From contig JBBMOA010000003.1 of assembly GCA_037954235.1 (NCBI GenBank), positions 7,907,953 through 7,971,952 of the forward strand: a stretch of DNA of 64,000 nucleotides, read 5' to 3'. The notes beneath the pieces were generated by a model, which did not search any database, was not told the origin of the DNA, and saw only the letters and a program-made list of their open reading frames with translations. Position numbers and translations under genes: made by a program. Source of the DNA: Aulostomus chinensis (taxonomy: Eukaryota; Chordata; Actinopteri; Syngnathiformes; Aulostomidae). Each line of letters begins with the position of its first letter. Within the stretch, counting starts at the first letter, position 1. This document shows positions 11,101-25,400 of this stretch, one piece after another.

Positions 11101-12136
11101 TACTTTGAAAACATCCTTGACAAATGGTCTGGTGTTATTTTTTTCAATTATCAATTTTTTTTTAATCTACATTTAAACAAAAAAAGAATCCTGTCCTCAT
11201 GTAAGCTATTGCAGTGAGTGGAAAATATCTCATCTTCAGCAGTTTCTTACATACAGAGCAATCAAATTTGATGAAAATAAATTGCGTCTGTAAACAGCTA
11301 TTTTCAAGGCACTATGATGTCTAAATAAAGTTAACATATTTTGACTTATAATACTTTTTCAATTTTGATACTTTGAAATCTGTCCTTATATGCATTTTAA
11401 TAAAGTCAAACTTCAGTCTCAGCCTTCTACTTACTTCTACGCTGCCTCTTCCAATTTGCATGAGTTGCTTGTTTACGCAGAGAACTTTGTCCTCAGGTAT
11501 CACTTTAAATGCATACTTATTCGTTCAACATTCCTTTCTTCTGAGGATGTTTATACAATATCAGTATTTTTGTTGATATTCATAATGAATTCACAACTCT
11601 GATAACTTGTTCTGGGTGGTGCAGATTAAACACACATTCCTACTCAGGTATGAGGCAAAACGATTTAAAGGGATAGTTTACCCCACCCCAAATTTAAAAT
11701 GCAGTTATCATCTACTCACTGTCTTGTCAATAAAAGGTTGTCAGTGATTTTTTTCTGAACAATTTAGCATGTCTTGGCTTAATTCTAAGGTCAATTCAAA
11801 AATTTTATCAAGATTCTTATGGGTTTCAGGTGTGACTGTTCTGAAATTTTAAAACTTTGAGAATAAATTATTTCTAACCTAATTTATTCCATTTTAATTC
11901 TGTGCTCAGGTCTCACTTACAACTGAGATCTTCTTCTAATCCAATTTCCCAAAGTATACATACAAACATTAATACCTTAAACCTTAACAAAGTGTAACAA
12001 ATTTCATTACTGGCAACACTGTCAACATCCAGCCCCACAATTTCATCTGCTAAATACAAATCATGTCAAATTCAGGTATATCATTTGGATTTCCATGTTC
12101 CTTTTAATCAAATGATAAATTAATAATATGTGATAG
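8112..12136. other. AT-rich intergenic, nothing recognised
   Basis: Four kilobases between the let-7 cluster and the 3' side of PTPDC1. The open frames here are short and featureless. If let-7 is made from a long primary transcript or PTPDC1 read-through, part of this would be transcribed; nothing in the sequence shows it directly. Confidence 0.4.
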
Positions 12137-12200
12137 GTGTGATGGTGATAAGATAAGATGTAATTTTTTATTCCACATGTGGGAAATTTGATTTGGGCTG
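12137..12200 (-). mobile_element. LINE/SINE 3'-tail remnant
   Basis: The minus strand reads CCACATGTGGAATAAAAAAT, then TACATCTTATCTTATC, an AATAAA-containing stem followed by a short (ATCTT)n repeat. Fish L2/CR1-group LINEs and their SINEs end in this kind of tail. No coding part remains. Confidence 0.35.
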
Positions 12201-13363
12201 GAGGACATCAACATCAACAGCCACACACATGGACAAACTTGACATCACAAACCATCTACTTCTGGTGGCGCTGCTCTGCTGGTGACCTGGGTGTGAGTGC
12301 CATCTTATGATAGTTTTTGATCCCAAAAAATATTCCAGAAGTAAATATGTAACTATGCCTTCTTGGGAACAAATGAAGTTGGATGTTAATTTTCTGACAC
12401 ATCAGCAGAATGCACTCCATGCTTCCTTTCTGACTTCAATTTTCAGCTCTATTCACCCAACATTGCAAAAATTCAGTATGGATTGTATAATATTTTTCCA
12501 TAGAAAGACTTACACAGTCTGCAGTAAGTGTGTAAAAAGCAGTCTGTTGAAGTACTGAAAAAATAGTGCTGTTAAAAATTCCCATATTGTTCATACTTTG
12601 GTTATAGTCAGCAAGTGATGACAGGTCTTCATTACAACGTGTTGTATATGAGACAGAGGTGAGAAGCAGCCATTCAGTCATAAAAGCCTCAAACTGGCAG
12701 GATGGAGTTACACATGATGTTTTACAAATGCAGGAGCAACATAACTACACATAGGACAACACACATAAAACATATAACAGGAAAAGCAAATGCACTGTGG
12801 CCTGTTGAATTTGCACTGCTGGAACAACAGCCACAGCTTGCATTTCACTCAAATAAAACACATCACATTGAAAAAGAATAGAGCAACCTGGAGGCTTGTC
12901 AACAGGTTAGAGATCCTATTTGAATTGTTGCATTTCAAATAAGCAGATCTGGATAGACAATCACATTTTAGCATATGCACAGTTTAAAAACATATTTGTT
13001 TTAAATAAATCATATTTCCTACAGCTGTGACAGCTGACATACACATATGTGACATTACATTAAATTCTTGAAAGGGATTCTCATCAGATTCCTACAAAAA
13101 AATCAGGTATTGAAAGCAACATTCACAAATATTACAAACAAGCGAATGCTTTTAAACTAAGCACCGTGGCACATACAGTAAAGAATGGCAGTGTGTAAAG
13201 TGTATTAAGAGTTTCAAGGAAAATGAAATAAATGCAAATATCTGGAACAACTAAAGATTGGCTATCAACAGTATTTGATTCAAGAAACTGGCCTCAAATA
13301 AAGTAATGCCCAGAATTGAGTTTGGAACCCAGGTTGATCTGGCTGAGGCTAGATCAGGATTCT
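12201..13363 (-). other. Probable PTPDC1 3' UTR and flank
   Basis: Directly downstream of the PTPDC1 stop codon on the minus strand. Part must be 3' UTR, but I could not choose a polyadenylation site. No other gene is supported. Confidence 0.4.
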
Positions 13364-13465
13364 TCACTCTTGACAGCTTTTTTCGCTCAGCTCATGCAGA
13401 AGCCGACTCAGGATTGCTTTAAGAGTTGTGTATGAAGACTTGTTTTTCTCTGAGGCAGGGTCCAT
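13364..13465 (-). CDS. PTPDC1: PTPDC1 coding exon 9 (terminal)
   Basis: Residues 661-693: MDPASEKNKSSYTTLKAILS then RLLHELSEKSCQE and TGA. It aligns with the human C-terminus (YNTLKKIFKHTLEEK) and is slightly shorter. Acceptor CTTTCCCTCAAG. Confidence 0.9.
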   Translation of the reverse strand: MDPASEKNKSSYTTLKAILSRLLHELSEKSCQE

Positions 13466-16400
13466 CTTGAGGGAAAGAACAAATTCATTGGATACAAAAT
13501 ACACATCTTAGAATGATATATATAGACCATACAGTAGTTTAAAACTCACCTTAGTAAATATTTTTACTGTTTGGTTGAGAAAGCTGGTCTCCATTTCTTC
13601 AGGCATTGGTAGGAGATGAGCAGCACAGTTGAGGATGCACAACAGAGTGAGCCGGTGACCCTGTTTGTGGAGATGAGGAATGTGAACAGATGAAGGAGAT
13701 ACCATCACATTTTTACAATACATGACATTAAGTGTCCTGAACTGACCCTGGGGCTCACAGGCGTGTTTTGGCTAAAAAAGAAAAGATCATTGGACCTCTT
13801 CTTCAGTGTTTCATTTATCATCTCACATGTGTTACAGCTACTCTACTAAAAATGTCATTGTTAGAACAGAGATTCAATCTTAGTAGCATCTCCTTTTAGC
13901 TGCTCTGTCAATTGCTTTGACATGGGCAGGGCTCCTTCAGGTTTAAATAAGGCACTTCATATTAACAGTAGGTACTCCGAATCTGTACTGCTACATTTCT
14001 GATGACATCATGTGACAAGGTCTGCATAGGCATAAAAATACATACATTAACAAAGTGTAAATACTATGGCTGGGCTGTTTGAGGCAATATTTACAGGCAA
14101 AATGGTCAGTCACACAGAGAGTTAGAGGTAACAGTACAGGTTTCATCTGTGAACCTCATTCATGCTTGTGTTAGGTGACTTGAATCTGCCCTGAATCTCC
14201 ATGTCAATCTCATCTGAGGACAGATGACAGTCTCTGATTTTGTGGGTAAGTACTGTTGACTGTCTTCAGTGTAAAGTCACTACAGTTTGTCCAGAAGGTC
14301 TCTAGAATGTGCAGCAGTGTTGTCAACCGCTGGAGGTGCAGAAATGTCTTAGTTTGTTGCCTTTTTTCTGTTTTTCCAAAAGACATTGTGCTTGTGGGTG
14401 GTGCCTTTGGAGTGGCAGACCAGGGTGGTGGTCCCCATCTTTAAGAAAGGGGACCAGAAGGTTTGTTCAAACTAACGGGGGATCACACTCCTCAGCCTCC
14501 CTGGAAAGGTCTATGCCAGGGTACAAGAGAGGAGGGTTGGGGCGATAGTCTAACCTAAGATCAAGGAAGAGCAATGTGGTTTTGGTCTCAGCCATGGAAC
14601 CATGGATCAGCTCTCTACTCTCGCTTGGTTGCAAGAAGGGGCATGGGAGTTTGCCCAACCACTCCATATGTGCTTTGTGGATCTGGGGAAGGCTTATGAC
14701 CGTGTTCCCAGGAGCACCCTGTAGGGGGTACTCCGGGCATATGGGGTGGATGGCCCCTTACAAAGGTCCATTCAGTCTCTCTACAAGGGGAAGTGAGAGT
14801 CTGGTTCGCGTTGCCAGCAGTAAGTCGGACTTGTTCCCAGAGAGGGTTAGACTCCGCAAAGGCTGCCCTTTGCCACCGGACTCTTTTTGCGGATGACATG
14901 GTCCTCTTAGCTCCATCAAGCCACGACAGCTCTTGCTGGGGCAGTTCACAGCCGAATGTGAAGCGGAAGGGATAAAAATCAGCACCTCCAAGTCTGAGGC
15001 CATGGTCCTCAGCCTGAAAAGGGTGGCCTGCCCACTCCAGGTTGGGGGGGGGGGGGGGGGGGTTCCTGCCTCAGGTGGAGGAGTTTAAGTATCTCAGGAT
15101 CTTGTTCAAAACTGAGGGCAGTGATGCAGCTGAAACCAGTCTGTTGTGGTAAAGAGGGAGCCCAGCCGAAAGGTGAAGCTCTCGATTTACCGGTCAATCT
15201 ATGTTCCAACTCTCACCTATGGTCAGAAGCTTTGGGTAATGACCGAAAGAACAAGATTGCGAAATGAGTTTCCTCCGCAGAGTGGCTGGGCTCTCCCTTA
15301 GAAACAGGTTGAGAAGCTCAGTCATTTGGAAGGGACTCAGAATAGATGTCGAGAGGAGTCAGTTCAGGTGGACGCCTCCCTCGGGAGGTATTCCAGGCAT
15401 GTCCAACGAGGACGATGAAGACGAAGACAAAGAACTTTTTAGCACACTTACACCAAAAGCTATGATTTGTGCCAAATATAAAGGCTTTATTGAGTGTGGT
15501 CCAAAAACCCCGATCACTGTCTGCTTCGCACACTTCTGTTTTGGCACATCTGACAAGGGAAACCAACTACCTTTTCCAGAGAGTGAAGGGCCTTCTGTGG
15601 AGTTAGATTCTTCTCACTGAGGGATTTTACATCCTCGCTGCTGATTACAGGATCCTTCAGCTGCTCAAGCCAAGACCACATAAGACCGGCCAGGACCAGA
15701 GGATCTCGCTCCATACACAGCCTCTCCCAAGCCCCCTCTCTCGAGTTCAGCTCCATCTGCCATCACAACAAAGAGCATTTGGAATCAAATATCAATAAGC
15801 TAATAGGTGAATTGTTCACTTGTATAAAGATGTTGTGTAGACTTTAAGACACAGAAATACTCTGCTTTCAGAAGCTAAAAAAAAATAGTAATTGTTATGT
15901 CTTAAACTGATATCTCCCCCTTCCTTTTTCTCTACATGATCTACATAAATCAATGTGAAAATGTTTCTTTCAAACAAATGGATCATTCTCTTTGGCATAA
16001 TGACAACTGTTTTTGTAACTAGTTGTGATGTCATGTCACACATACAAGCAAGTTAATCTCAGGGAAGCTCAAACATATAATCTGATTATTCACTGACCAA
16101 CTGGTTTTATGTGATGTTGAATTTGTGGACTGTGTGTCAATGATGTGCAAGGCTTCCAACTGATGAAATGAAAAAAATACATGCACATCCAGTATCCAAA
16201 TAGGATGGGTATTGAATCAGAAAGAACTGAGCAAGGGGGAAAAAAGAGGATAGAGCTGGAAATGACACATTTAATTGTGTGAATGGGAGAACTTTGGAGT
16301 GCTGATATTCTTTTTTTCCTCTTGCTCAAGTCTTCCACCTAGCAACAAAAACAGAATTACAATTTGCCATCTTAATACAGTAGTGCTGCATTTTTACTAA

Positions 16401-19400
16401 TATTTATAGAAAAAGAACACAGTGGACATGATGAACTGGGTTGTACTGAAATCATCAAGCTACATTAGGTTTGACTGTACCAAAAAAAAAAAAAAACCTC
16501 TGGCTTGCTTCAGTGTTATTCTCATATTCTACAAGTCATGATAAAATGTTCTGATAAAAGTCATTAGAGATGCTAATCATAGGTGTGATACTTGTGATTT
16601 CAGTAGTACCTGCCACATTGAGATCTTGGAAGGGAGATCCTTGTCCGTCAGGTCCATTGCCAGAGCTTTGGCCACCAGCAGGCATCTGCTTTCTGGGGGG
16701 AGTTGTGACTGAATCGTGATTAAGGGAACCTCTGAGAAATCCACTCTGCCTGCTTCATCTGTTGATACGCGCATGTGTGGCTGCTCCTCAGTGGCTATCA
16801 ATTTGCTCTTGGCTAATAAGGGTGGTAGTGTGGCATTGTAGTGCGTTTTTCCTTTCCACTCAGATAGATCTAAAGAAAAATTCTGATGACCCTTATGTAG
16901 TGGGTTTTTAAAAAATGGGGATCCACTGTCCTGAATGGTGCTCATAATGTCCTCATGAAAAAACATAGAGGTTGTAAGGCTGCTGTGAGACAAAGAATGC
17001 TTCATCAGGCAGTGGATTGTTGGGTTATTATTCTTCAGACATGGTTCAAAATGGTTCTGCTGTGTTCCAAGTTTGTGAAGGACAGAATCACTGTAACTGA
17101 GGCTCTTTATGTTGGAGAGAGCAGATCTCAGATGGATTGCAGCATTTTGCTGCCTCCAAAGAGGGTCAAGTTCATTATCACTGGCAAGAGGCTGGTCATG
17201 AGGAAGTCTGGATTGCGAAGCTAGAGGGCTGAAAGGACTTGATACACAAGGTGAAACAGGAATCCCCTTCCCTCTCATCTCTTTCCCAAGTTGCTGAAGT
17301 GCCTGCTGAGACACAGTCTTCTCCACTTCAGCTGTGAGGTCAGGGATTTCCAGCCACTCATCCTCAATCACCACCTGTCTATTCTCAGCAAAATCAATGA
17401 GAAGCCTGCACACCAACTGGACTACCTTTGGCACATTCTTCAGCTGCCGTGCCTCATAGCCATGCAGCAGGTGGCGCTGCCGGGTAAGGTACTGGGCCAA
17501 GGTGACAGCACTTGCTTTGGGTTCTGCACAAGAGAAAATGCTTCTCAGAGGTACCAGAAACTGAGCAAACTCCCTGACACACAGCAACTGGCCTCTGGTC
17601 TGAATGGAGTTGGGCCTCTTTGCTCTCACAAACAGGATGGCTTGGTCAGCACTCATCCGGGACGTGAAGACCAAGTAACAAGCCAACAACACACCTGCAT
17701 AAAGAAAAAGACACATATAATGTCACAGAGTTGTGCCTTTCAAGTTTCTGTTCACACTCAGATGTCCTTTGAAAATGACTGACCGATGAGTCTTAGTGAG
17801 CATCTACACTTGGCTGGCAACAAATCCATACCAGATGCATGATTAAAAATTATGAAAGCTCAAATACTGTTTTTTTATTTGCATATAAATTTGGGAAGTG
17901 AGATTCAATTACAAGCTGTCATTGGGAAAAAATTTTGAAGGAGTAAATGTGTGAACAAATGTGAATGTTGAATGTGTAACAACTCTTACACTCTACTTTA
18001 GTGTGGTGTTTCCACAGATTTCTTTTTGATTTCCTTGACCACTGACTGAATTAGTGCTGCGTTTCTGTTATGTTCTTCACTTTGAGAAACACATCATATC
18101 TATCTCCTCCTCCCTCTCAATAAAAGACAAAACTGACACTGTTGTCTTTAAGAAGGTAAGTGCACTGCTGGCTGGTAAGGATTGTGCTCCATATTTACAA
18201 CAAAAAAACAGAATAATTGTCATGCTAATGATGTCACAATTATGATGGTAATGACTGACACCACTTTTTTAAATACTCCAGTATCCTGTATCGTATGACT
18301 GCCTGACATGATGGAAAATGTTTGTCACTATGACTGATAAAAGAAAAATACATCAGTAAATACTAGTATTTAGAGTACTCATTCATGAAGAATAGAATAT
18401 GTAATACACTCCTGATCAAAATCTTAAGACCAGTTAAAAAAACTGCATGAATTTGCATTTTGCACTGCTGGATCTTAGGAAGGGTTCTAAGTAGAGCTTC
18501 AAAATGCAAAAAGAAGAAATGGGAACAAGAGACCAAAAGTTGTGAGCAGGCATTTATTGAAAACAATAATTTAACTGAAATAGTTTAACTGTTCATCAGC
18601 TGATCAAAAAAGTGAAGACCAATTTTTTAACTGGTCTTAAGATTTTGATCAGGAGTGTATAATAGGGTCCTTCCATTTAGTAATTCTATACAAGTAATTT
18701 ATTCAACAAAGTATTGAATTTGCAGAAGTTTCAGAATATGTATTGTTACCAATATGAGATGACTAATATCAGGGTGTGAATTTTGGTCATATTGCACTCG
18801 AGGAAATTTTGCACCGCAAACTTAGGGATTGCTACTTGGTTTAACACAAAGTGTGTATGCAACAAAGGAGAGGCAAATGCCACACAGATATATTCTCATG
18901 CTCCCTTCACATCATTACCCATCATATTGATTGACTTTTTTCTCTATCTACTTGAGTTGCATCCTTGCTGTATATGTGGCAGATTTTGTGCTGAGTCAGT
19001 CTGTGCTTGTGCAAGTATACTGTGCTGAAGCCAAACTCTTCCAACCATGTTGAGGCCAGACTAACAATAGTCAAACAAATAAGTCTTGAGGGGGCAAATG
19101 TGCTCAGGCACAATGTGGATCACCCACTGTGAGTAAGAAATATCTAGAAATATTCCAAGTTTTAATATATATTCAAATTGTAATTCAAGTGTATATTTGA
19201 ATCGCTATCATGAGACCACTGCTGTCTGGCCACTGAGTTCTGGCATGAGCCTAGGCTGCTTCTCACTGTATGCATGCACATTGGAAAAGTCACTTCACAC
19301 TCCTGATAAGTGAGAGGCTGTAATGCACCTGTAATTGTTTGCTGATGCCAATTAACTGAAGCCTCTCCAGAAGGGGAAGGGCAGGAGTCTCGTTGTTGCT

Positions 19401-22400
19401 ACTGCTAATTTGAAGAGTGGTAACTGAGGTTGTGAGCTCTCACACCAAACATGTCTGTAGCAGATGCAGAAAGTGATCTGCAACCTGGGCCATTTGAACA
19501 GTCTTTTGGACATGTATGGAATACTTTGGATTTTGGGCTTAAAACTTCATTAAAAAAGTGAGAACAACAGACAAACAGTAATTAATTATTGACAAGAAGA
19601 AAACTGATCCTCTTATGACATCTAAGACTGAGGCACTTAAATTTTGCTGCTCAGTATAAGAGCAGATGTTGGAAATAGGCTCTACTAAGAAAAATCAGTA
19701 AACTCAATTCCATCTATTTTCTTCCGCTTATTCCTGTTAAGGGTCGCAGGGGGTGGGGTGGGGGCTGGAGCCTATCCCAGCGGCTATGGGCGAGAGGCGG
19801 GGTACACCCTGGACAGGTCGCCAGTCCATTGCAGGGCCAACATATATAGACAGACGACCATTCCCACCCGCAGTCAAGAGTATCCGATTAGCCTAGTCCC
19901 CAATTGCATTTCTTTGGACAGTAGGAAGAAGCCGGAGTACCCAGAGAGAACCTCCGCAGGCACGGGGAGAACATGCAGACTCCACACAGAAAGATCCCGT
20001 GCCCGAGCCGGGACCCAAACCTGGAACTTTCTTGCTGTGAGGTAACAGTGCTAACCACTGCACCACCGTGCCGCCAGTAAACTCAATTCAAATTAGGGAA
20101 AATTGAAATTGGCGTTTCAGTATTAACACAATTCACTAACATTTACGTATATTAAAAAAAACCACATGGCCATTTGTCTTCCCAATAATTATTTGTATGA
20201 TATAATACTGCATTAATTCTTATTCTACCTCTTATTTATTTATAGTCATCAATAACCATGTCAACTAAGACGAGAAGACTTACTCTGAACGTATAAATCA
20301 TGAATTAATTTTTCCCTTTTACTGAAGGTGGTGCGCTTTTTTAACTATTACAGTACAATTGTAAAATAACGCCATTTTAATGCTCAAAATAGAAAACCTA
20401 GTGGAGTTAGACAACACATGTTTTTTTTTTTCTATTTGGAAACAGTCCACTTCATTCTTAGAGGAAATAAGGATCAAGGAAAGAAACTAATAAATCTGGC
20501 CAACTCATCACTGTCCCGATGGATTGGTCTGGTTGGAACTGCTGGAGCGCAAAACCCAATGGAGGGCAGCACAGAGCAACTAAAGTAAGCCTAGACTCTG
20601 ATTAATTGAGCAACTCCAATGCTGGGAAAACAACTTAGAGCATTTTATGTGTTGGTCCAGGGTAAGGCTATTAACCCAAGTGATAAGCTCACAAATAATT
20701 CATTAATGATGTACTCCACAGCTTTAAAGGTGATGCTGCATTAGCGATGCTACTGTAGGTGGTAAGCCCTGCACGCTACTTGGCTACTGCTGATGAGCTA
20801 TAAATGGAAACATACCATACCGTTTGCAAATGATTTTTTGTTGGAATAACAAACCTGTTCTTCCCAGACCAGCATGGCAGTGGATAGCCATCTTGCCCTC
20901 TTGGACAGCAAATGACATGACTTTGACCATGTCAAGGATGGTAGTCAAAGATGCAACACCATAGTCTTTCCAACCAAAGTTGTAGTAAAAAACTGAAATA
21001 CACAAAGCCAGAAAACACAATTTACCATCTACTCGGCCATTCTACACAATTGGTACAAAGTCTGTGTTGGTGAAAAGATGGAATCTTTCATTGTTCTTTG
21101 TAGCTTATATGTATATAAACTAATATCCTGGTAAAATTCCTAGTAATTGCACAGTTAGGGTTAGCCATTCATGTGGAGACTTCCTGAGCCCTATCTTAAG
21201 CATGGCACAACCTGGCACTAGGTCAAGCACAAGTGTCATTGCTAATTTCCAGTTGCTGCATATGTGGTTTTCATGCCAAGGGCCCTCGCCCTTTAACTTG
21301 CAAGTTAATTTGTGGTCCACCTGTATCTACAGTTGCTAAAGTATGTTAGTGAGGTGTAGTCTGGTACAACCAGCTATTTTGAGACACCAGAAAACATTTG
21401 CACCATAGACCAAAAAGACGCTGATCTTTGGTCAGGGGCTGAAGGTGTGGAGTGCTATATAAAAGGGCGCATCGATCAGATGAGCAGATGTGCAGCAAGG
21501 CAATGCAGTTCTATTGATGACCAACAACGTGGGTACATTGGCTGCCACCTCCTCCCAGGCCTGCCTTTCCTCCAGTGGCTTCAGTGGATGCCTTCTGCCC
21601 GAGTATACGAACGTAACACGTGCACACGCCTTTACCTGATGCACAAGGATGTCCATTTCTTCAGATGAGAAGTGCTCTCTTCAGTTGAAATGCCTGCGCC
21701 ACTGAAATAGCAACACGCCAAGTCCTGGCGCAACCTGGGCTTTAAAGGGAATGACAGGAGGTACTTTGATTGGTTTGACTGATGTCTTGCCCGAAACACA
21801 TTATGAGTCATTAGATGTCTATTGACTGCCTTTGTGCGCATGCTCGACAGTTTTTACTGAGGTACCCTACTTAAGTAGAATGTCCAGGTATCCCTCGTTT
21901 ACTTGAGTAACTGCATTAAGGATACTTTGCTTTGAAATGTAGTGGCATCATAGATCAAACACTGTACTTTCACAACCCTACATTTATCTAAATCCAACAG
22001 TTTTCAGTTACTTTTTTCCAAATAAATTTGTCAAAACCTTTTGAGGATGATGTACTTCTTCCGTAAGATGATCGAGCAGCACAACTGGTACACCACACAT
22101 TAACGTGACCTTTAGCCGTCAATAGTTCAAGGTGTGAACGTTAAATCAGATATTGTAGATTTTTTAGAAATTCCAGAAATCCAATGAATAACCCAAACAT
22201 TTTCTGGAATTGATCCCCCCACCCCTCATCACTTTCAATACAGCAAGTGATCAAAGAACATGTGTGATTTTATTTTTTAAATGCATTTTTTGTCTGCACA
22301 AACTAAGATGGCCCCGATGTACAGATTTCCTAACTGGATATTACATGTGTATGATGAACTTGAAGAGAAACAAAATATTTTTTAGATTGTTTAGACTGGA

Positions 22401-25400
22401 GGTTTTATGGAGTCCATTGACAGACTATTCAAAATGCAGCTGATGCTTTGACAATGTGACTTGGGTAAAGATCTCAAGAGAGCTTGTTAAGAAGAACCAA
22501 TCCTCAAAAGAAATGTGGAATCCCTAAGTAACTACTTGGTTACTAAGAACCAAATCACATGGCAGATGTAGGCAACAGCACAACCTTGCCAGCACGTCTA
22601 ACTTAGTCTCTTGTGTAAGACCTTCTATGCACATAACACCATCTATACATGATCCATCCATCTTCATGTAGGATGCAAATATTTTAGGGTAGCAACATGT
22701 ACAACAGATGACTGGTGTTCTACACAGACTCATTTTGTACCTCTACTCTCCACTTTGTACAAATGTGGAAAGAGCTGTACTCTTCCTGACACACATGCAG
22801 GCTGCACTACTGATTCAATGCCTACTTGTGGAGTATACACTCACTTTGTAGATCCTGATTTCCTTGTGTCATACTGTACATCTGAACATTTCATGGTAAC
22901 ATCAAATCAGAAAGCATCACACGAAACCCGAGACAATGGGGTAAATTACGGCCTGCTTCCAGTCTCTGAAACAGTTATGATTAGTGTTGGAGCTCCACTA
23001 TCGACATGAACACAATGGAAGCAATTAATGCTTGTTGACTCAACTGGTGACTTCTACAACTCACTCATCTGCAATCACACAGCACTCTGAAATTTTTTAA
23101 TTAACACTGAGTTTAAAAAAAAGACTGGAGCAAATGATACAACAGAGCACAAGCAGAACAGCCCTCTATGTTGCTCTCACCTATATCACTAAGTAGTAAT
23201 AAGTAACAAGCCACTGAGATTAAACTCCAGGGCATTTTTGACAACACCTTTCATTTCTTTCCCAGTGCAATGACTGCACTAAATCACGTAACACAGGAAA
23301 GAAAATACAAGAGAAAGGGAACTCCTCATCTACTTCCTTTGGTAAAGCGATCAATCTGCTTTGATTAGCAGGTTTACCAGGGTTTAAAAAAGTATATGCA
23401 TTGGGGGAAAGTGGTATAGGTGCTGGAGGGAAAACAGAGAAACTCACTGCCTGCTTCCATGAAGGTTTCTGGGTGATAGGTGAAACCACTCTCCTGCTCC
23501 AGTGGGTTGCCACAGCTGGCGTGTTCTCCAGGCCGCTGCAGGTTTATGACTGTCTTCAAACCACACCTGAGTACATTGATATTCCAAAATAATGTTCAAA
23601 AACTTCTGCACTGTGTACACATTGATATCTGACAAAGTGTTATTAAAAACACCAAAAAGGTATGAAAGAAGATCACTGTACCTTTGAAATTGTTCAATTA
23701 TATTATATTTCTCTATGATTTCTCTGGAAGGCCTTGCCATAGCTAGCAAGTTGTCAGTAATCCTGTAAATGAAGAAAGATACAAAAAATTTGACAGTTGA
23801 GCAAAAATGTTGAACAAAGATAAAAATTTCCTTAGGACTGTTTAACAAGTGAAAGTTATTCAAAAAAAGTGACAAAAAATGTTTTGATTTATCCTTAAAT
23901 ACTGAGACACTGAAAGCATGAAATTCGTGAGACAAGACATACCAGGATGAGTATAATCCTTTGATGGCTTGCTCCTTGTCACTCCAGCGAGAGGGGTTTT
24001 CATATTTACAGGCTCTCCCTCCACAGGCCATGGAACACTGCATGTGACCAGGGATGACATACCTCAGGGTCTCTCCCATTTTGGTGTACTTAGCTGTAGG
24101 GATCCTCACATTGGCTGTGAAAAAGTAAAGCAGCAATGTAAATGTAATCACACAAGAATCAAGTTGAACTTATACAGTAGTTCAGAGTGTAAGTCATCAT
24201 CAAAATCCTTGATGCAAAAACACTGGTTATGTCGTCAATAAGGTTACACCTCCTTGTCTTGTGCTCAGTGAGAGGCAGGTTCACACTGATGGCCACCATA
24301 ACTCTCTGGGAGGAAGAGAGGCTCCTCAGGGCCAAACTTCACCTAGACTGCAGGATCTTCAGCAGAATAGGCCTCTTCCTGCAGCCTGTAATCTCTCCAG
24401 CAAAAGAGTACTGGACTCTCTGTTGATGCATCTTATAGCAAGGCTATGGCACTGAGGCATGCAGTGCCAGCATTTCACTGCTGTAATAACATAGGTTTGT
24501 GGCACAACAGATCTGAGCCCAACCGTAAATCATCACACAACAGTCCCTAAATTGCTAATAGATGCAAATACAATTTATCAGCCCAGTAGCGACATTTTAG
24601 GGGTCACCATGACAACCATTTCCATCAGAGGGAGGTCGATGGGGCAGGTGTATGCACACACATCTCACACAGATCTGAGTCAGGAAAATGTTGAAGCTGC
24701 TAGTCAATAGGAGGTATACAAAACCTGTACACACAATAAATATCTGAGCATGGGCAAGTAAGACTAAAATACTTCATGAAAACCTGCATGTCAACATGTA
24801 AATGGATCTTTCCATAAAATATAACATGAAAAGATGAAACATACCTCACCATTTCCAATACACTTGGAAAGTGCTCAAGTTTCCTTCAAAACATCCTTCT
24901 TTGAATTATGTGGAGTCAAAAGCAATAAAATTACGAACTGTGCAAAAACAATGTTGCGGTATTCTGGTCAAGTGAAGATAGAGATGCACACACTCCCATT
25001 AAAGGACTTCATTATGTATTGATGTCTCAAGAAAAAGTGCTCTTCCTAAGACTGCAAAAATGAATTGATGAGACACCATCTTAAAGAATGTAAAGGCATA
25101 CACATGTACCAAACATATCTAAGGCCCATCAACCTGTAATGAGTTACCAAAATTGTAATATATAGGGCCCTATTTTAAGCATGGGGCATAAGCTGGGGCT
25201 CTGTTAAGTGCAAGCCTCATTGTTAGTTTCAAGCCAAGACATTTTTTCCACAAGCCCCCTAGCCCTTAAACTAGCAAATTAACTTGTGAAAAAATGTTTG
25301 AAAGAAAAATATTTGATAAATTAAGAAAAGTACAGGAAAGAAATTATTTTAACTTTTTGGCATCTGGGCCAGTAAAAATATACATTGGGCCAACAGCAAA

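Noticed and set aside
15264..15620. 118-codon plus-strand frame resembling a gene
   Set aside because: Its first part is the Rex3 tail (MSFLRRVAGLSLRN) and the rest runs antisense through PTPDC1 exon 7.
16955..17782. Plus-strand open frames of 89 and 163 codons
   Set aside because: They are antisense shadows of PTPDC1 exon 6, whose coding sense is proven by homology and splice phase.
20040..20074. Possible tRNA gene
   Set aside because: The A- and B-box-like motifs belong to the tRNA-derived head of the SINE; no cloverleaf with a proper anticodon arm is evident and target duplications flank the whole element.
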